Part shown: one piece after another, positions 16,165-26,096 of the stretch
Layout of the letters: every line of letters starts with the position of its first letter
How positions within the stretch are numbered: the stretch's first letter is position 1
NCBI GenBank assembly: GCA_964504195.1
Contig: CAZDDI010000005.1
Span: 1-64,000 of the forward strand
Length of the DNA: 64,000 nt
Reading direction: 5' to 3'
DNA from: CAZDDI01 sp964504195
GTDB lineage: Bacteria > Chloroflexota > Anaerolineae > B4-G1 > SLSP01
Translations under genes and position numbers: made by a program
Notes under the pieces: generated by a model
What the model was told of the DNA's origin: nothing
The model's input: only the letters and a program-made list of their open reading frames with translations
Database searches by the model: none

Positions 16165-18975
16165 ATGCCAGAAGAGAAATCGCAGATCACAGCTGTTTGC
16201 CCGGTTGAACCAACGCCGTTCGTGGGGCGGACGGAGGCGCTGAACACCCTGCGCGCGGCGCTGAAACTGACCCTGGCCGGCCAGGGTCAGGTGCGCTTTG
16301 TGGCGGGCGAGGGCGGCAGCGGCAAGACTACCTTGGTGACGGAATTTGTGCGCCGCGTGCAGGCGCGTCGCGCCGACCTGGTCGTGGCGCTGGGTGCCTG
16401 CAATGCGCAGACCGGCATCGGCGACCCGTACCTGCCGTTCCGCGAGGTGTTGCGCCTGCTCATCGGCGATGTCGAAGGGCAGCAGGCGCAGCGCGCTTTG
16501 ACGCCGGAGAACCGCCGCCGCTTGCAAGAGTTGACGCAGCTGTCGGCGCAGGCTTTGGCGGAAATCGGCCCGGATTTGATCGGCGTCTTCCTGCCCGGCG
16601 CCGGCCTCCTGGCAAAATTGGGCGCCTTCCTGGCTGATAAGGCCGGGTGGCTGGAGGCGCGCAAGGAAAAAGCCGCCGCGGTAGCACCCGAAGATATTGA
16701 CGAAAGCCGCATTTTCGAGCAATATGTGGCGGTGCTGCGCCAGCTGGCCGCGCAACATCCGCTGATTTTGGTGGTGGATGATTTGCAGTGGGTGGATCAG
16801 GCCTCGGCGAGCTTGTTGTTCTACCTGATCCGGCAGCTGCGCGAAAGCCGCGTGCTTATTGTGGGGCTGTACCGGCCGGCGGAAGTGACTTTGGGGCGCG
16901 CGGGGCAGCGCCATCCGCTGGAGAAAATCCTCAACGAAGCCAGGCGCTATTATGGCGATCTGGTGCTGGATCTGGATCAGGCCGGAGCCGCCGAGGGCCG
17001 CCAGTTCGTTGAGGCGTTTTTGGATACGGAACCTAACCGGCTAGGGGCGGATTTCCGGGCGGCGTTGTTCCAGCACACCGGCGGCCATCCATTGTTCACG
17101 GTGGAGCTGTTGCGCCATTTGCAGGAACGCGGCGACCTGGTACATGCGGCCGACGGCGCCTGGGTCGAGAGCGCGCGGGTCAGCTGGGATACATTGCCCG
17201 CGCAGGTCGAGGGCGTGATCGAAGAGCGCGTAGCGCGCCTGAGCGATGAACTCAAGGAAATTTTGTTGACGGCGAGTGTGGAAGGCGAGGAGTTCACGGC
17301 GCAGGTCGTGGCGCGGGTCGAGAGCTTGCCCGAAAGACGCTTGCTGCGGCGGCTGTGCCAGGAACTTGAACAGCAACATCGTTTGATCGGGCAACAAGGC
17401 GAGATGGAGGTGGGCGCGCACATTCTGGCGCGCTTCCGTTTCGCCCACATTCTTTTGCAACAACATTTCTATCACCTTACGGGCGCAGAATGTCGCTCGT
17501 TACATGGTGAAATCGGCGAGATGCTGGAAGAGTTTTACGCCGGACAGACGGATGTCATCGTTTTGCAGCTGGCCCGGCACTTCGAGGCAGCGGGACTGTG
17601 GGGCAAAGCCGTGGCTTACCGGCTGCGGGCGGGCGCGCAAGCGCGGCAGTGTTACGCCTGCGCGGATGCAATCGCACACTACGAGCGCGCGCTGACGTTG
17701 GCAGGGAAGCTCGCGCCCGTGGATAGCCTGAGACCGCGTTTACAAGCATTGACCGGGTTGGGGGAATTGTTGACCATTACTGGGCAATATGAACCGGCCC
17801 GCGCACGTCTGGAGGCGGCCTTGGCGGCGGCGCGGGAGGTGGGCGACCGCGACCAGGAGGCGCTAATCTGCCGCTGGCTGGCGCGCAGCTATGAAAACGC
17901 CGGCGACTATCCCACCGCGTTGGAATGGGTCCAGCGCGGACTGGCGGCCTTGCAGGGTCGGGAGACGGCGGAAGCTGTGCAATTGCGGCTGCTCGCCGGG
18001 CTGGTGCAGCTGCGGCGCGGGGAAATGGAGATAGCGCTGGAACAGGCCGAGCTCGCGCTACGGCTGGCGCAGGCTTTGGGCGACCAGTATGCTCTGGGGC
18101 GCACCTATGTGTTCTTGGCGGTGCTGACCTTGCAGCGCGGGCAGAATCAACATTCGGCGGGACTGGCGCAGCGCGGCCTGGACTGCTACACCCAGGCCGG
18201 CGACCTGGCGGGCCAGGCTACGGCGCACAATCAGATTGCCAATGCCCGGTTCAATAGGGGGGAGTGGTCAGCGGCCGCGGCGAGCTATACCCAGGCGCGG
18301 GATACCTTTCAGCGCATTGGCGACTTGCACAACCACACCATTGCCCAGAACAACCTCGGCGAGATTGCGCTCAATCAAGGCCGGCTGGAGGATGCGTTGG
18401 CTGCGTATCATGAGGCGCTTCATTTGCAGGAGAAACTTCCCGACAGATCGCCCTATATTCTGGGCATTTTGCACAACAACCTGGGCGCGGTGTACGTGCG
18501 CCGGGGCGAACTGGCGGCGGCCCGCGAGCACTTGCAAGCGAGCCTGGCGCACTTCGAGGCGGCCGGGTCGCGCGATATTCTCCCGGAAGTCTATCGCCAT
18601 CTGGGCGAGATTGCCTGGCAAGAGGGGGCTATGCCGGAGGCGGAAGCGGAAGCCCAACGCTCCCTCGCGCTGGCGCGGGAGTTGCAAGCCGAAAACGAGG
18701 CGGGGATCACGCTGCGCCTGCTGGGTGAACTGGCATTGGCGCGACAGGATTATGCCGTCGCTGCGGCGCACCTCCGCGAGAGCCTGGCGATTTTGCTCAA
18801 GTTGGGAGAGACCTATCAGGCGGCCCGCACGCGCCTGGCGCTGGCGCGCCTGGCCCTGGCCGTGGGCCGCCCGGCCGACGCCCGCGTTGAACTCGATGCC
18901 TGCGAGCCGGTCTTCGCGCAATTGGATGCCGCGCCCGACCTCGCGGCGGCGCGGGAACTGCGGGCGGGAATTTAG
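16165..18975 (+). CDS. ATPase-TPR regulatory protein (AAA_16/MalT-like STAND)
   Basis: 936 residues. The N-terminal AAA_16-type ATPase starts with PFVGRTEALNTL, then Walker A GEGGSGKTTLV (about 48-58) and Walker B ILVVDDLQWVD (about 203). Residues ~490-930 are a long TPR solenoid with at least ten repeats (for example QNNLGEIALNQGRLEDALAAYHEAL). This layout matches MalT/LuxR-type or SARP-associated sensors, but no DNA-binding domain is seen at either end, so it may act through protein contacts. An RBS AGCGAGG precedes the ATG. The gene is followed by the giant secreted protein 48 bases later and could be co-expressed. Confidence 0.8.
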   Translation: MPEEKSQITAVCPVEPTPFVGRTEALNTLRAALKLTLAGQGQVRFVAGEGGSGKTTLVTEFVRRVQARRADLVVALGACNAQTGIGDPYLPFREVLRLLIGDVEGQQAQRALTPENRRRLQELTQLSAQALAEIGPDLIGVFLPGAGLLAKLGAFLADKAGWLEARKEKAAAVAPEDIDESRIFEQYVAVLRQLAAQHPLILVVDDLQWVDQASASLLFYLIRQLRESRVLIVGLYRPAEVTLGRAGQRHPLEKILNEARRYYGDLVLDLDQAGAAEGRQFVEAFLDTEPNRLGADFRAALFQHTGGHPLFTVELLRHLQERGDLVHAADGAWVESARVSWDTLPAQVEGVIEERVARLSDELKEILLTASVEGEEFTAQVVARVESLPERRLLRRLCQELEQQHRLIGQQGEMEVGAHILARFRFAHILLQQHFYHLTGAECRSLHGEIGEMLEEFYAGQTDVIVLQLARHFEAAGLWGKAVAYRLRAGAQARQCYACADAIAHYERALTLAGKLAPVDSLRPRLQALTGLGELLTITGQYEPARARLEAALAAAREVGDRDQEALICRWLARSYENAGDYPTALEWVQRGLAALQGRETAEAVQLRLLAGLVQLRRGEMEIALEQAELALRLAQALGDQYALGRTYVFLAVLTLQRGQNQHSAGLAQRGLDCYTQAGDLAGQATAHNQIANARFNRGEWSAAAASYTQARDTFQRIGDLHNHTIAQNNLGEIALNQGRLEDALAAYHEALHLQEKLPDRSPYILGILHNNLGAVYVRRGELAAAREHLQASLAHFEAAGSRDILPEVYRHLGEIAWQEGAMPEAEAEAQRSLALARELQAENEAGITLRLLGELALARQDYAVAAAHLRESLAILLKLGETYQAARTRLALARLALAVGRPADARVELDACEPVFAQLDAAPDLAAARELRAGI

Positions 18976-19023
18976 CCACGAATTTCGCAAATTAGCACCA
19001 AGTTTATCTTGAGGAGGATAACC

Positions 19024-22000
19024 ATGTGGAATCGGCAGGTATTCAGATTGTTTGTGATGATGGGTGTCTTGCTGTTCGTTTTGCCCACCTCGGGCAGTGC
19101 GTGGGCTGAGAGAAATCAGCCGCCCATACCTTTTGAAAATATCCCAGAAGGTGAATTATTCGCGCCCTGCACGGTGGCCGGGTTCATCGCCACGAACACG
19201 GTGTGGAGTCCGGCGAGTTGCGACCCGTACATCGTGAACGGCAGTCTGATTGTGAACGCGGGGGTGGCGCTCACCATTCAACCGGGGACGACGGTGCGCT
19301 TCGACGGCCAGAAGGCGTTGACCGTGAACGGGGCGTTGATCGCGCGGGGGACGGCAACGACGCCGATCACGTTTACCTCGAACCTGGCGTATCCGGCGAA
19401 GGGGGATTGGGGCTACATCCATTTCACCAACAGCAGCGCGGACGCGACCTTCGACCCCGGCGGCAACTACACGGGCGGGAGCATCCTCCAGTACGCGGTC
19501 ATCGAGTATGGCGGCGGGGGCAGCGCGAGCGAGAACGGGGCGGTGCGCATCGAGGCAGCGTCGCCGTACCTGGATCACAACACCATCCGGCAGAATCGGG
19601 CGGATGGCATCCACGTATGGAGCGGGGAGGGCATCCGCATCACCAACAATACGATTAGCGATAACGGGATTGCTGGATCAGTCAATTCCAGTGGGATTTA
19701 CGTTTCGGCCTCCGGCACGGCCCTGATTAGCGATAACATACTGACGAACAATGCCGGAGCGGGTATTGATCTTTACGTCGGCACGGCGAATGTCAACGGC
19801 AACACGGCTACCGGTCATCCTTATGGCGGCATCTATGTTTCTGTTACGGCGCAGGCCGCCATCGTGGATAACGAAGTAAGTGGCAATGCCTGGAATGGCG
19901 GCATCTATGTTTCGGCTTCCAATGGCACAGCAACCATTAGCAATAACAATGTGCATCATAACTCCGCGAGTGCTACGCCTAGAGGCGGTGGCATAACTGC
20001 CCGTGATGGTATATTCACCATTCAAGGGAATATGGTGAATAATAACAGTGGTAGCAATTCTGGTGGTATTGATTGTTACGGTTCTAGCGCTACCATTCGT
20101 GATAATACTATCACTTATAACAATAGTAGTTCTGGTTACGGTGGCGGCGGCGGCCTCCGCGTGTGGGGAAACGCGGCTACGGTGCTCAACAATACCATTA
20201 CTCACAACACGGGTGATAATGGGGGTGGGATCTATGTTACTGGTTCAGCAACCATCGTGAACAACACTATCAGTAATAACACAGCCAACAATGTCGGCGG
20301 TGGCATACGCATCTGGAGTGGTTCCGCCACCATCAGCAATACCATACTCACCGGAAACTCGGCCCCCTATGGTGGCGCTATCTATGTCAGCGGCTCTGTG
20401 CCAGCCATCCAGCACAACACCATCACCAACAACGCCGCCACCGAACTCAACGGCGGCGGGGCGATCTATCTGGCGAACGGCTATCGCCCACTCATCAACT
20501 ACAACGATTTCTACGGCAACACCGGCGGCGGCGCGACCAATTTCAACGACCTCTACAATGGCAACGCCGTCGGCGCGCCCGATGTCAATGCCCAAGACAA
20601 CGATTGGGGTGAAACGGATCCCGAGGTTATCGAATCCCGTATCCACCACTACATTGACGACGCTTCTTTCAGTATTGTAGATTACGCGCCTTACACCCTG
20701 GTCAACGCTCCGGCCAATTGCACGGTGGCCGGGTTTATCGCCACGAACACGGTGTGGAGTCCGGCGAGTTGCGACCCGTACATCGTGAATGGCAGTCTGA
20801 TTGTGAACGCGGGTGTCTCCTTGACCATCCAGCCGGGGACGACAGTGCGCTTCGACAGCCAGAAGGCATTGACGGTGAACGGGGCGTTGATCGCGCGGGG
20901 GATGGCAACGACGCCGATCACGTTTACCTCGAACCTGGCGTATCCGGCGAAGGGGGATTGGGGCTACATCCATTTCACCAACAGCAGCGCGGACGCGACC
21001 TTCGACCCCGGCGGCAACTACACGGGCGGGAGCATCCTCCAGTACGCGGTCATCGAGTATGGCGGCGGGGGCAGCGCGAGCGAGAACGGGGCGGTGCGCA
21101 TCGAGGCAGCGTCGCCGTACCTGGATCACAACACCATCCGGCAGAATCGGGCGGATGGCATCCACGTATGGAGCGGGGAGGGCATCCGCATCACCAACAA
21201 TACGATTAGCGATAACGGGATTGCTGGATCAGTCAATTCCAGTGGGATTTACGTTTCGGCCTCCGGCACGGCCCTGATTAGCGATAACATACTGACGAAC
21301 AATGCCGGAGCGGGTATTGATCTTTACGTCGGCACGGCGAATGTCAACGGCAACACGGCTACCGGTCATCCTTATGGCGGCATCTATGTTTCTGTTACGG
21401 CGCAGGCCGCCATCGTGGATAACGAAGTAAGTGGCAATGCCTGGAATGGCGGCATCTATGTTTCGGCTTCCAATGGCACAGCAACCATTAGCAATAACAA
21501 TGTGCATCATAACTCCGCGAGTGCTACGCCTAGAGGCGGTGGCATAACTGCCCGTGATGGTATATTCACCATTCAAGGGAATATGGTGAATAATAACAGT
21601 GGTAGCAATTCTGGTGGTATTGATTGTTACGGTTCTAGCGCTACCATTCGTGATAATACTATCACTTATAACAATAGTAGTTCTGGTTACGGTGGCGGCG
21701 GCGGCCTCCGCGTGTGGGGAAACGCGGCTACGGTGCTCAACAATACCATTACTCACAACACGGGTGATAATGGGGGTGGGATCTATGTTACTGGTTCAGC
21801 AACCATCGTGAACAACACTATCAGTAATAACACAGCCAACAATGTCGGCGGTGGCATACGCATCTGGAGTGGTTCCGCCACCATCAGCAATACCATACTC
21901 ACCGGAAACTCGGCCCCCTATGGTGGCGCTATCTATGTCAGCGGCTCTGTGCCAGCCATCCAGCACAACACCATCACCAACAACGCCGCCACCGAACTCA

Positions 22001-25000
22001 ACGGCGGCGGGGCGATCTACCTGGAGAACGGCTATCGCCCGCTCATCAATTACAATGACTTCTATGGCAATACCGGCGGCGGCGCGTCTAATTTTAACGA
22101 CCTCTACAATGGCAACGCCGTCGGCGCGCCTGACATCAATGCCAAGAACAACTATTGGGGCACCACCGATCCCAACGTCATCGAATCCCGCGTCTACCAC
22201 TACATTGATGATGCTTCCCTCAGTATCGTGGACTACATCCCCTACTACTACACGTTACGCGATGACGCCGCGCTGCTTACTGCGCCGGTCACGGCCAATG
22301 TGCCAACCCCCATCACTTTTGCGCTCTATCGCATTGACGTGCCGCAGCCCGGCTCCGTCGTCACGGTCACGCTTTCTAATCTGCAACAGGATTTCGACCT
22401 GCTGCTCTTTGCCCCCGAACTCGATGAAGAAACCGGCAACCTGCGCGACCTGGCGCGCATCAGCAATATCGCCCGCATCAGCAATATCGGGCGGCTTAGC
22501 CAACTGGCGCGCATCAGCAACATCGCCCGCATCAGCAATATCGGGCAATTGCTCGGCATCGGCGATCTGGAAAGCCTCGCGCGCATCAGCAACATTGCCC
22601 GGATTAGCAATATCGCCCGCATCAGCAACATCGGCGAGACCGGCGCTTCCGGCACGCTGGTGGGCATCTCCGCTACGCCGGGCCTGGCGGATGAGCAGAT
22701 CGTCCACGAAGTTCACGAACTTGCCGGACCGTACTATGCCGCCGTGGGCGGCGCGTTTGCACAGGATAATGGCACGCCGTTCACGCTCCAGGCGGTCATC
22801 CGGGGTTCGGATGATTCCTACACAATTATCAGCGGCGCTGTGCCGGTAACGTTTACCACTCCACCGCCTACCGAAGCCGTGCGCACGCTCATTCTCCACA
22901 ATCCCACGCGCCTGGCGCAAAAATATCCCGGTCAAGCGGTAGAGATTCTGGATCTGACCGCGCAATTGGAGACGCTGGCCACGCTGCCGGAAGTGGATGG
23001 CGCGGTGATTTATCTGGATGATTATCCGGCGATTGTGCAGGCTTATCAGGATTGGGACATTCACGCCGACGATCCCTCGTGGGCCAACCGCGTCGCCGTG
23101 CATCTCAAGTCGCTGCTCTACAGTTTGGCGGAGGCCTACCCAGAATGGGAGTATCTGGTGCTGGTGGGGGGCGATGAGATTATCCCCTATCGCCGCGTGG
23201 CCGATTATACTTACCTCGCCAACGAGCGCACCTACGAAATGGCGGATGCGGCGTTGCCGCTGGCGCGGGCGCGGCAGTTGCGCTATTATCTGAGCGACGA
23301 CTACTACGCCGGGCTGCTGCCATTGCCACGCGATGGGCGCGAGTTCTACCTGCCGCACGTCGCCCTGGGGCGGCTGGTGGAATCGCCCGCAGAGATCACG
23401 GCGCAGGTGGAGGCGTTCCTCGCGCGGCCCGCGCTGGAACCCACGGACGCCCTGCTCACCGGCTACGAGTTCTTATTGGATACAGTGGACGTGATGAGCC
23501 GCACGCTGGCGGCTTATGGCGTCGCCGAGCGGACGGCGTTGGCAGATAACACCTGGACGGCGCAGGACTTCCGCGACACGCTGTTCACGCAACCCACCGC
23601 GCCGGGGCTGATCGCGCTCAACTCGCACTTCACGCACTCCAGTTTCTTTCCCAATGATCCTAATGATGTGTACGCCACCGAAGTGACCGCCACCACGCGC
23701 TACAGCCATACGCTGGCGTTCAGCATCGGCTGTCACAGCGGCCTCAATGTGCCAGATGCCGCTTTCGCTGATGCGACGCTGGCGACAGACTGGGCGCAAG
23801 CCTGGACGCGGCAGGGGGCGACCTACCTCGGCAACACGGGCTACGGCTACGGCGACGCCGACCTGGTGGCCTACTCCGAGCGGCTGATGGCGAACTTCGT
23901 GGGGCATCTGGGCGATTGGAGCGAAGGGCCGCAGACGGTGGGCCGCGCGCTCCTGCGCGCCAAGCAAGGGTATTTCAACGCGCTGGCGGCAGGGTCATTT
24001 ACCAGTTACGATGAAAAGACCGTCGGTGTGATGACGCTTTACGGTTTCCCCATGCTTCAGATCAATTTGCCACTCACGACCACCGCGCCCTTTGGCGGCC
24101 CTAGTCTGGCGCAGGTCAAGCGCCTCGAGACAGCCGGGATGCAGGCGCAGGGGAACACCTCCGTGACAAGTACACACATAGACTTGCATTTCAACTATAC
24201 GCAACATTCTGCGCCTAACGGTGCGTACTATACCCTCGCCGGGAGTGAGGATGTACAGATAGTGGGGCATCGGCCCGTGCAGCCGCGCACCTCGGTCAAT
24301 ATAGCGCGCCCTGATGGTCAATACGCGCAGGGCGTTTTGTGGGTCGGCGGGACGTTCACTGAAAGCGCCGACTTCAACCCACTCATCGCGCGGTTGGTCA
24401 CAGAGACCGTCACATCCACCGAACCGACCTACCCGATCACCCTGACTTGGTATCCTCAGCAACCCGGTTCGCTCAACACTTTCCTCAGTATTGACGCACA
24501 GATGCGCGAGCGGCTGGTGGTCGTGCCGGGGCAGTTCCGCGCCAACGGGACGGGGACGCCGACCGCAGGGACACAGCGACTCTACACTGATCTGGCCTTC
24601 TACATATACTATGCTCCCTTTGATACCGAAGACTTTACCCCACCGGGTATCTGGGACGCACAGGCCGTGCAGCGCAGCAGCAGCGTGGACTTCGACGTGT
24701 GGACGAGCGACGAGAGCGGCATCCAGCGGGTGGTAGTCTTGTACCGTCGCCTCAATACGAATACCTGGTCAAAGGTGGAACTGACCCACGATTGGATGAC
24801 CAGCCGGGCTACGGGCAGCGTGAACGACCTCACAGGCGAGTTCGAGTATTTTGTGCAAGCGGTGGATAGCGTGGGGAATGTGGGCGTGCGTTTCGATGGA
24901 AATATCATCACCAGGATGCACGCACTAACCGTCGAAAAGGTGGGGCAGGGGCTTGTCACAGTGTCGCCAACAGGCGGCGAATATGTGGCAGGCACGGCGG

Positions 25001-25722
25001 TGACGTTGACTGCAACCCCGGCAACTGGATGGGGTTTCGCCGGCTGGAGCGGCGCGTGCAACGGAACTGGCCTTTGCTACATCACCATGAACGCTGATCA
25101 GGCCGTCACGGCGACATTTGCCATCAATACCCACACCCTGACCGTGCAACAGGTGGGCCAGGGAACGATCAACCAGACGCCGCCAGGCGCCATCTTCGAT
25201 TACGGCACAGTCATCACGCTGACCGCAACCCCGGCAACCGGTTGGCGTTTTTCCAATTGGAGCGGCGCGTGCAGCGGCAGCGGCGACTGCCATATCACCA
25301 TGAACGCCGATAAGACCGTCACCGCAGTATTCAGTTGGATAGCGGTGTGCAGCCCCATTACCGACACTACGGTGAGCCTGCTGACAACCGGAGATTTGTA
25401 TACCGATACCGTTGTCACGTTCCAGGCGGGGATTCTACCGCTCGACGCAACGCCGCCCTACTCGTACACCCTCGATGACGGGGTGGAGATGAGCACCAGC
25501 AGCACGACATTCACCTTCACTCGCACCTTTGCCACACTCGGCGCGCATACCGTCACCTTTGCCGCGCGCAACTGCGGCCAAAGCACGCCGGTCACAGCCA
25601 CAACGCATGTTACCATTGTGGCGCGGCCAGCACAGGATGAGCATTGGGTTTACTTGCCATTGGTGTTGCGGCAGCCTGCCCAGGCAGCCACAACCTTCAC
25701 GCCGCGCCCGCCTGCTCGCTAA
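19024..25722 (+). CDS. Giant secreted beta-helix protein with C25-like peptidase and ARISNI repeats
   Basis: 2232 residues from the ATG at 19024, chosen for GAGGAGGA upstream. Signal peptide ~1-29. Two ~517-residue right-handed beta-helix blocks (~49-565, 566-1080) are nearly identical. A PPC-like beta domain (~1078-1276) is interrupted by ten hexapeptides, mostly ARISNI (1144-1203). A caspase/gingipain (C25)-like domain (~1286-1690) has NSHFTH (His1535/His1538) and SIGCHSG (Cys1570), a His-Cys spacing of about 32-35 as in gingipains. Two InlB B-like repeats (~1966-2110), a PKD-like domain and a C-terminal YLPLVLR tail follow. Likely a surface or released protease/adhesin. Activity is inferred from motifs. 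Confidence 0.85.
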   Translation: MWNRQVFRLFVMMGVLLFVLPTSGSAWAERNQPPIPFENIPEGELFAPCTVAGFIATNTVWSPASCDPYIVNGSLIVNAGVALTIQPGTTVRFDGQKALTVNGALIARGTATTPITFTSNLAYPAKGDWGYIHFTNSSADATFDPGGNYTGGSILQYAVIEYGGGGSASENGAVRIEAASPYLDHNTIRQNRADGIHVWSGEGIRITNNTISDNGIAGSVNSSGIYVSASGTALISDNILTNNAGAGIDLYVGTANVNGNTATGHPYGGIYVSVTAQAAIVDNEVSGNAWNGGIYVSASNGTATISNNNVHHNSASATPRGGGITARDGIFTIQGNMVNNNSGSNSGGIDCYGSSATIRDNTITYNNSSSGYGGGGGLRVWGNAATVLNNTITHNTGDNGGGIYVTGSATIVNNTISNNTANNVGGGIRIWSGSATISNTILTGNSAPYGGAIYVSGSVPAIQHNTITNNAATELNGGGAIYLANGYRPLINYNDFYGNTGGGATNFNDLYNGNAVGAPDVNAQDNDWGETDPEVIESRIHHYIDDASFSIVDYAPYTLVNAPANCTVAGFIATNTVWSPASCDPYIVNGSLIVNAGVSLTIQPGTTVRFDSQKALTVNGALIARGMATTPITFTSNLAYPAKGDWGYIHFTNSSADATFDPGGNYTGGSILQYAVIEYGGGGSASENGAVRIEAASPYLDHNTIRQNRADGIHVWSGEGIRITNNTISDNGIAGSVNSSGIYVSASGTALISDNILTNNAGAGIDLYVGTANVNGNTATGHPYGGIYVSVTAQAAIVDNEVSGNAWNGGIYVSASNGTATISNNNVHHNSASATPRGGGITARDGIFTIQGNMVNNNSGSNSGGIDCYGSSATIRDNTITYNNSSSGYGGGGGLRVWGNAATVLNNTITHNTGDNGGGIYVTGSATIVNNTISNNTANNVGGGIRIWSGSATISNTILTGNSAPYGGAIYVSGSVPAIQHNTITNNAATELNGGGAIYLENGYRPLINYNDFYGNTGGGASNFNDLYNGNAVGAPDINAKNNYWGTTDPNVIESRVYHYIDDASLSIVDYIPYYYTLRDDAALLTAPVTANVPTPITFALYRIDVPQPGSVVTVTLSNLQQDFDLLLFAPELDEETGNLRDLARISNIARISNIGRLSQLARISNIARISNIGQLLGIGDLESLARISNIARISNIARISNIGETGASGTLVGISATPGLADEQIVHEVHELAGPYYAAVGGAFAQDNGTPFTLQAVIRGSDDSYTIISGAVPVTFTTPPPTEAVRTLILHNPTRLAQKYPGQAVEILDLTAQLETLATLPEVDGAVIYLDDYPAIVQAYQDWDIHADDPSWANRVAVHLKSLLYSLAEAYPEWEYLVLVGGDEIIPYRRVADYTYLANERTYEMADAALPLARARQLRYYLSDDYYAGLLPLPRDGREFYLPHVALGRLVESPAEITAQVEAFLARPALEPTDALLTGYEFLLDTVDVMSRTLAAYGVAERTALADNTWTAQDFRDTLFTQPTAPGLIALNSHFTHSSFFPNDPNDVYATEVTATTRYSHTLAFSIGCHSGLNVPDAAFADATLATDWAQAWTRQGATYLGNTGYGYGDADLVAYSERLMANFVGHLGDWSEGPQTVGRALLRAKQGYFNALAAGSFTSYDEKTVGVMTLYGFPMLQINLPLTTTAPFGGPSLAQVKRLETAGMQAQGNTSVTSTHIDLHFNYTQHSAPNGAYYTLAGSEDVQIVGHRPVQPRTSVNIARPDGQYAQGVLWVGGTFTESADFNPLIARLVTETVTSTEPTYPITLTWYPQQPGSLNTFLSIDAQMRERLVVVPGQFRANGTGTPTAGTQRLYTDLAFYIYYAPFDTEDFTPPGIWDAQAVQRSSSVDFDVWTSDESGIQRVVVLYRRLNTNTWSKVELTHDWMTSRATGSVNDLTGEFEYFVQAVDSVGNVGVRFDGNIITRMHALTVEKVGQGLVTVSPTGGEYVAGTAVTLTATPATGWGFAGWSGACNGTGLCYITMNADQAVTATFAINTHTLTVQQVGQGTINQTPPGAIFDYGTVITLTATPATGWRFSNWSGACSGSGDCHITMNADKTVTAVFSWIAVCSPITDTTVSLLTTGDLYTDTVVTFQAGILPLDATPPYSYTLDDGVEMSTSSTTFTFTRTFATLGAHTVTFAARNCGQSTPVTATTHVTIVARPAQDEHWVYLPLVLRQPAQAATTFTPRPPAR
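19168..22269 (+). repeat. 1551-bp in-frame tandem duplication
   Basis: Sequence from about 19168 recurs 1551 bp later (for example ACGGTGGCCGGGTT at 19171 and 20722). Long stretches are identical and only scattered changes are seen near the ends, indicating a recent duplication of the beta-helix block or concerted evolution. Confidence 0.9.
22453..22632 (+). repeat. Ten 18-bp units encoding ARISNI-type hexapeptides
   Basis: Exactly 180 bp, ten units of six codons: ARISNI x2, GRLSQL, ARISNI x2, GQLLGI, GDLESL, ARISNI x3. Synonymous codons vary among units, so the amino-acid pattern is conserved better than the DNA. Confidence 0.9.
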
Positions 25723-25867
25723 GGCGGCGCGGCTATCCAGACAGCGCAAGGACGTAGAGCTGAGAAAGCGTCGCAGCCGTTTCTCCTCTGCGCCCTTGCG
25801 CATGCCGATTTTTTGGCGATTTCACTATGTCAAGTCGGCTCAAGCAGGCTGTAGCAGCCTCAGGGCT

Positions 25868-25996
25868 ATCGCATTTAGCCCCCAAAATGCTCCAAGCCCC
25901 CGTCCCGGGGGCGGTTTCAGGGTGAGATACTGCTTTGCAAGCGGTTTATTTGCGCCAAAGCCGCCCCGAGACGGGGCTTCGAGCGTTAAATGCGAT
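25868..25996. repeat. 129-bp imperfect palindrome
   Basis: Ends ATCGCATTTA (25868) and TAAATGCGAT (25987-25996) are exact complements, and an inner GCTCCAAGCCCC region pairs with GGGGCTTCGAGC. It lies between the giant gene and the next promoter. It may be a REP/MITE-like element or a terminator cluster. Confidence 0.55.
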
Positions 25997-26034
25997 TACC
26001 CTAGTAGCAGCCTGACTCAACGCTCGATCTCCCC

Positions 26035-26064
26035 TTGCACCACCCCCCGCCGCCGTGTTACACT
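26035..26064 (+). promoter_or_regulatory. Promoter-like TTGCAC-18-TACACT
   Basis: TTGCAC (26035-26040) and TACACT (26059-26064) are 18 bases apart, 33 bases before the ATG at 26097. The layout and C-rich spacer resemble the promoter at 44431. Confidence 0.5.
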
Positions 26065-26096
26065 GGTAGTACCATTACCAACACGGAGGATAACCC

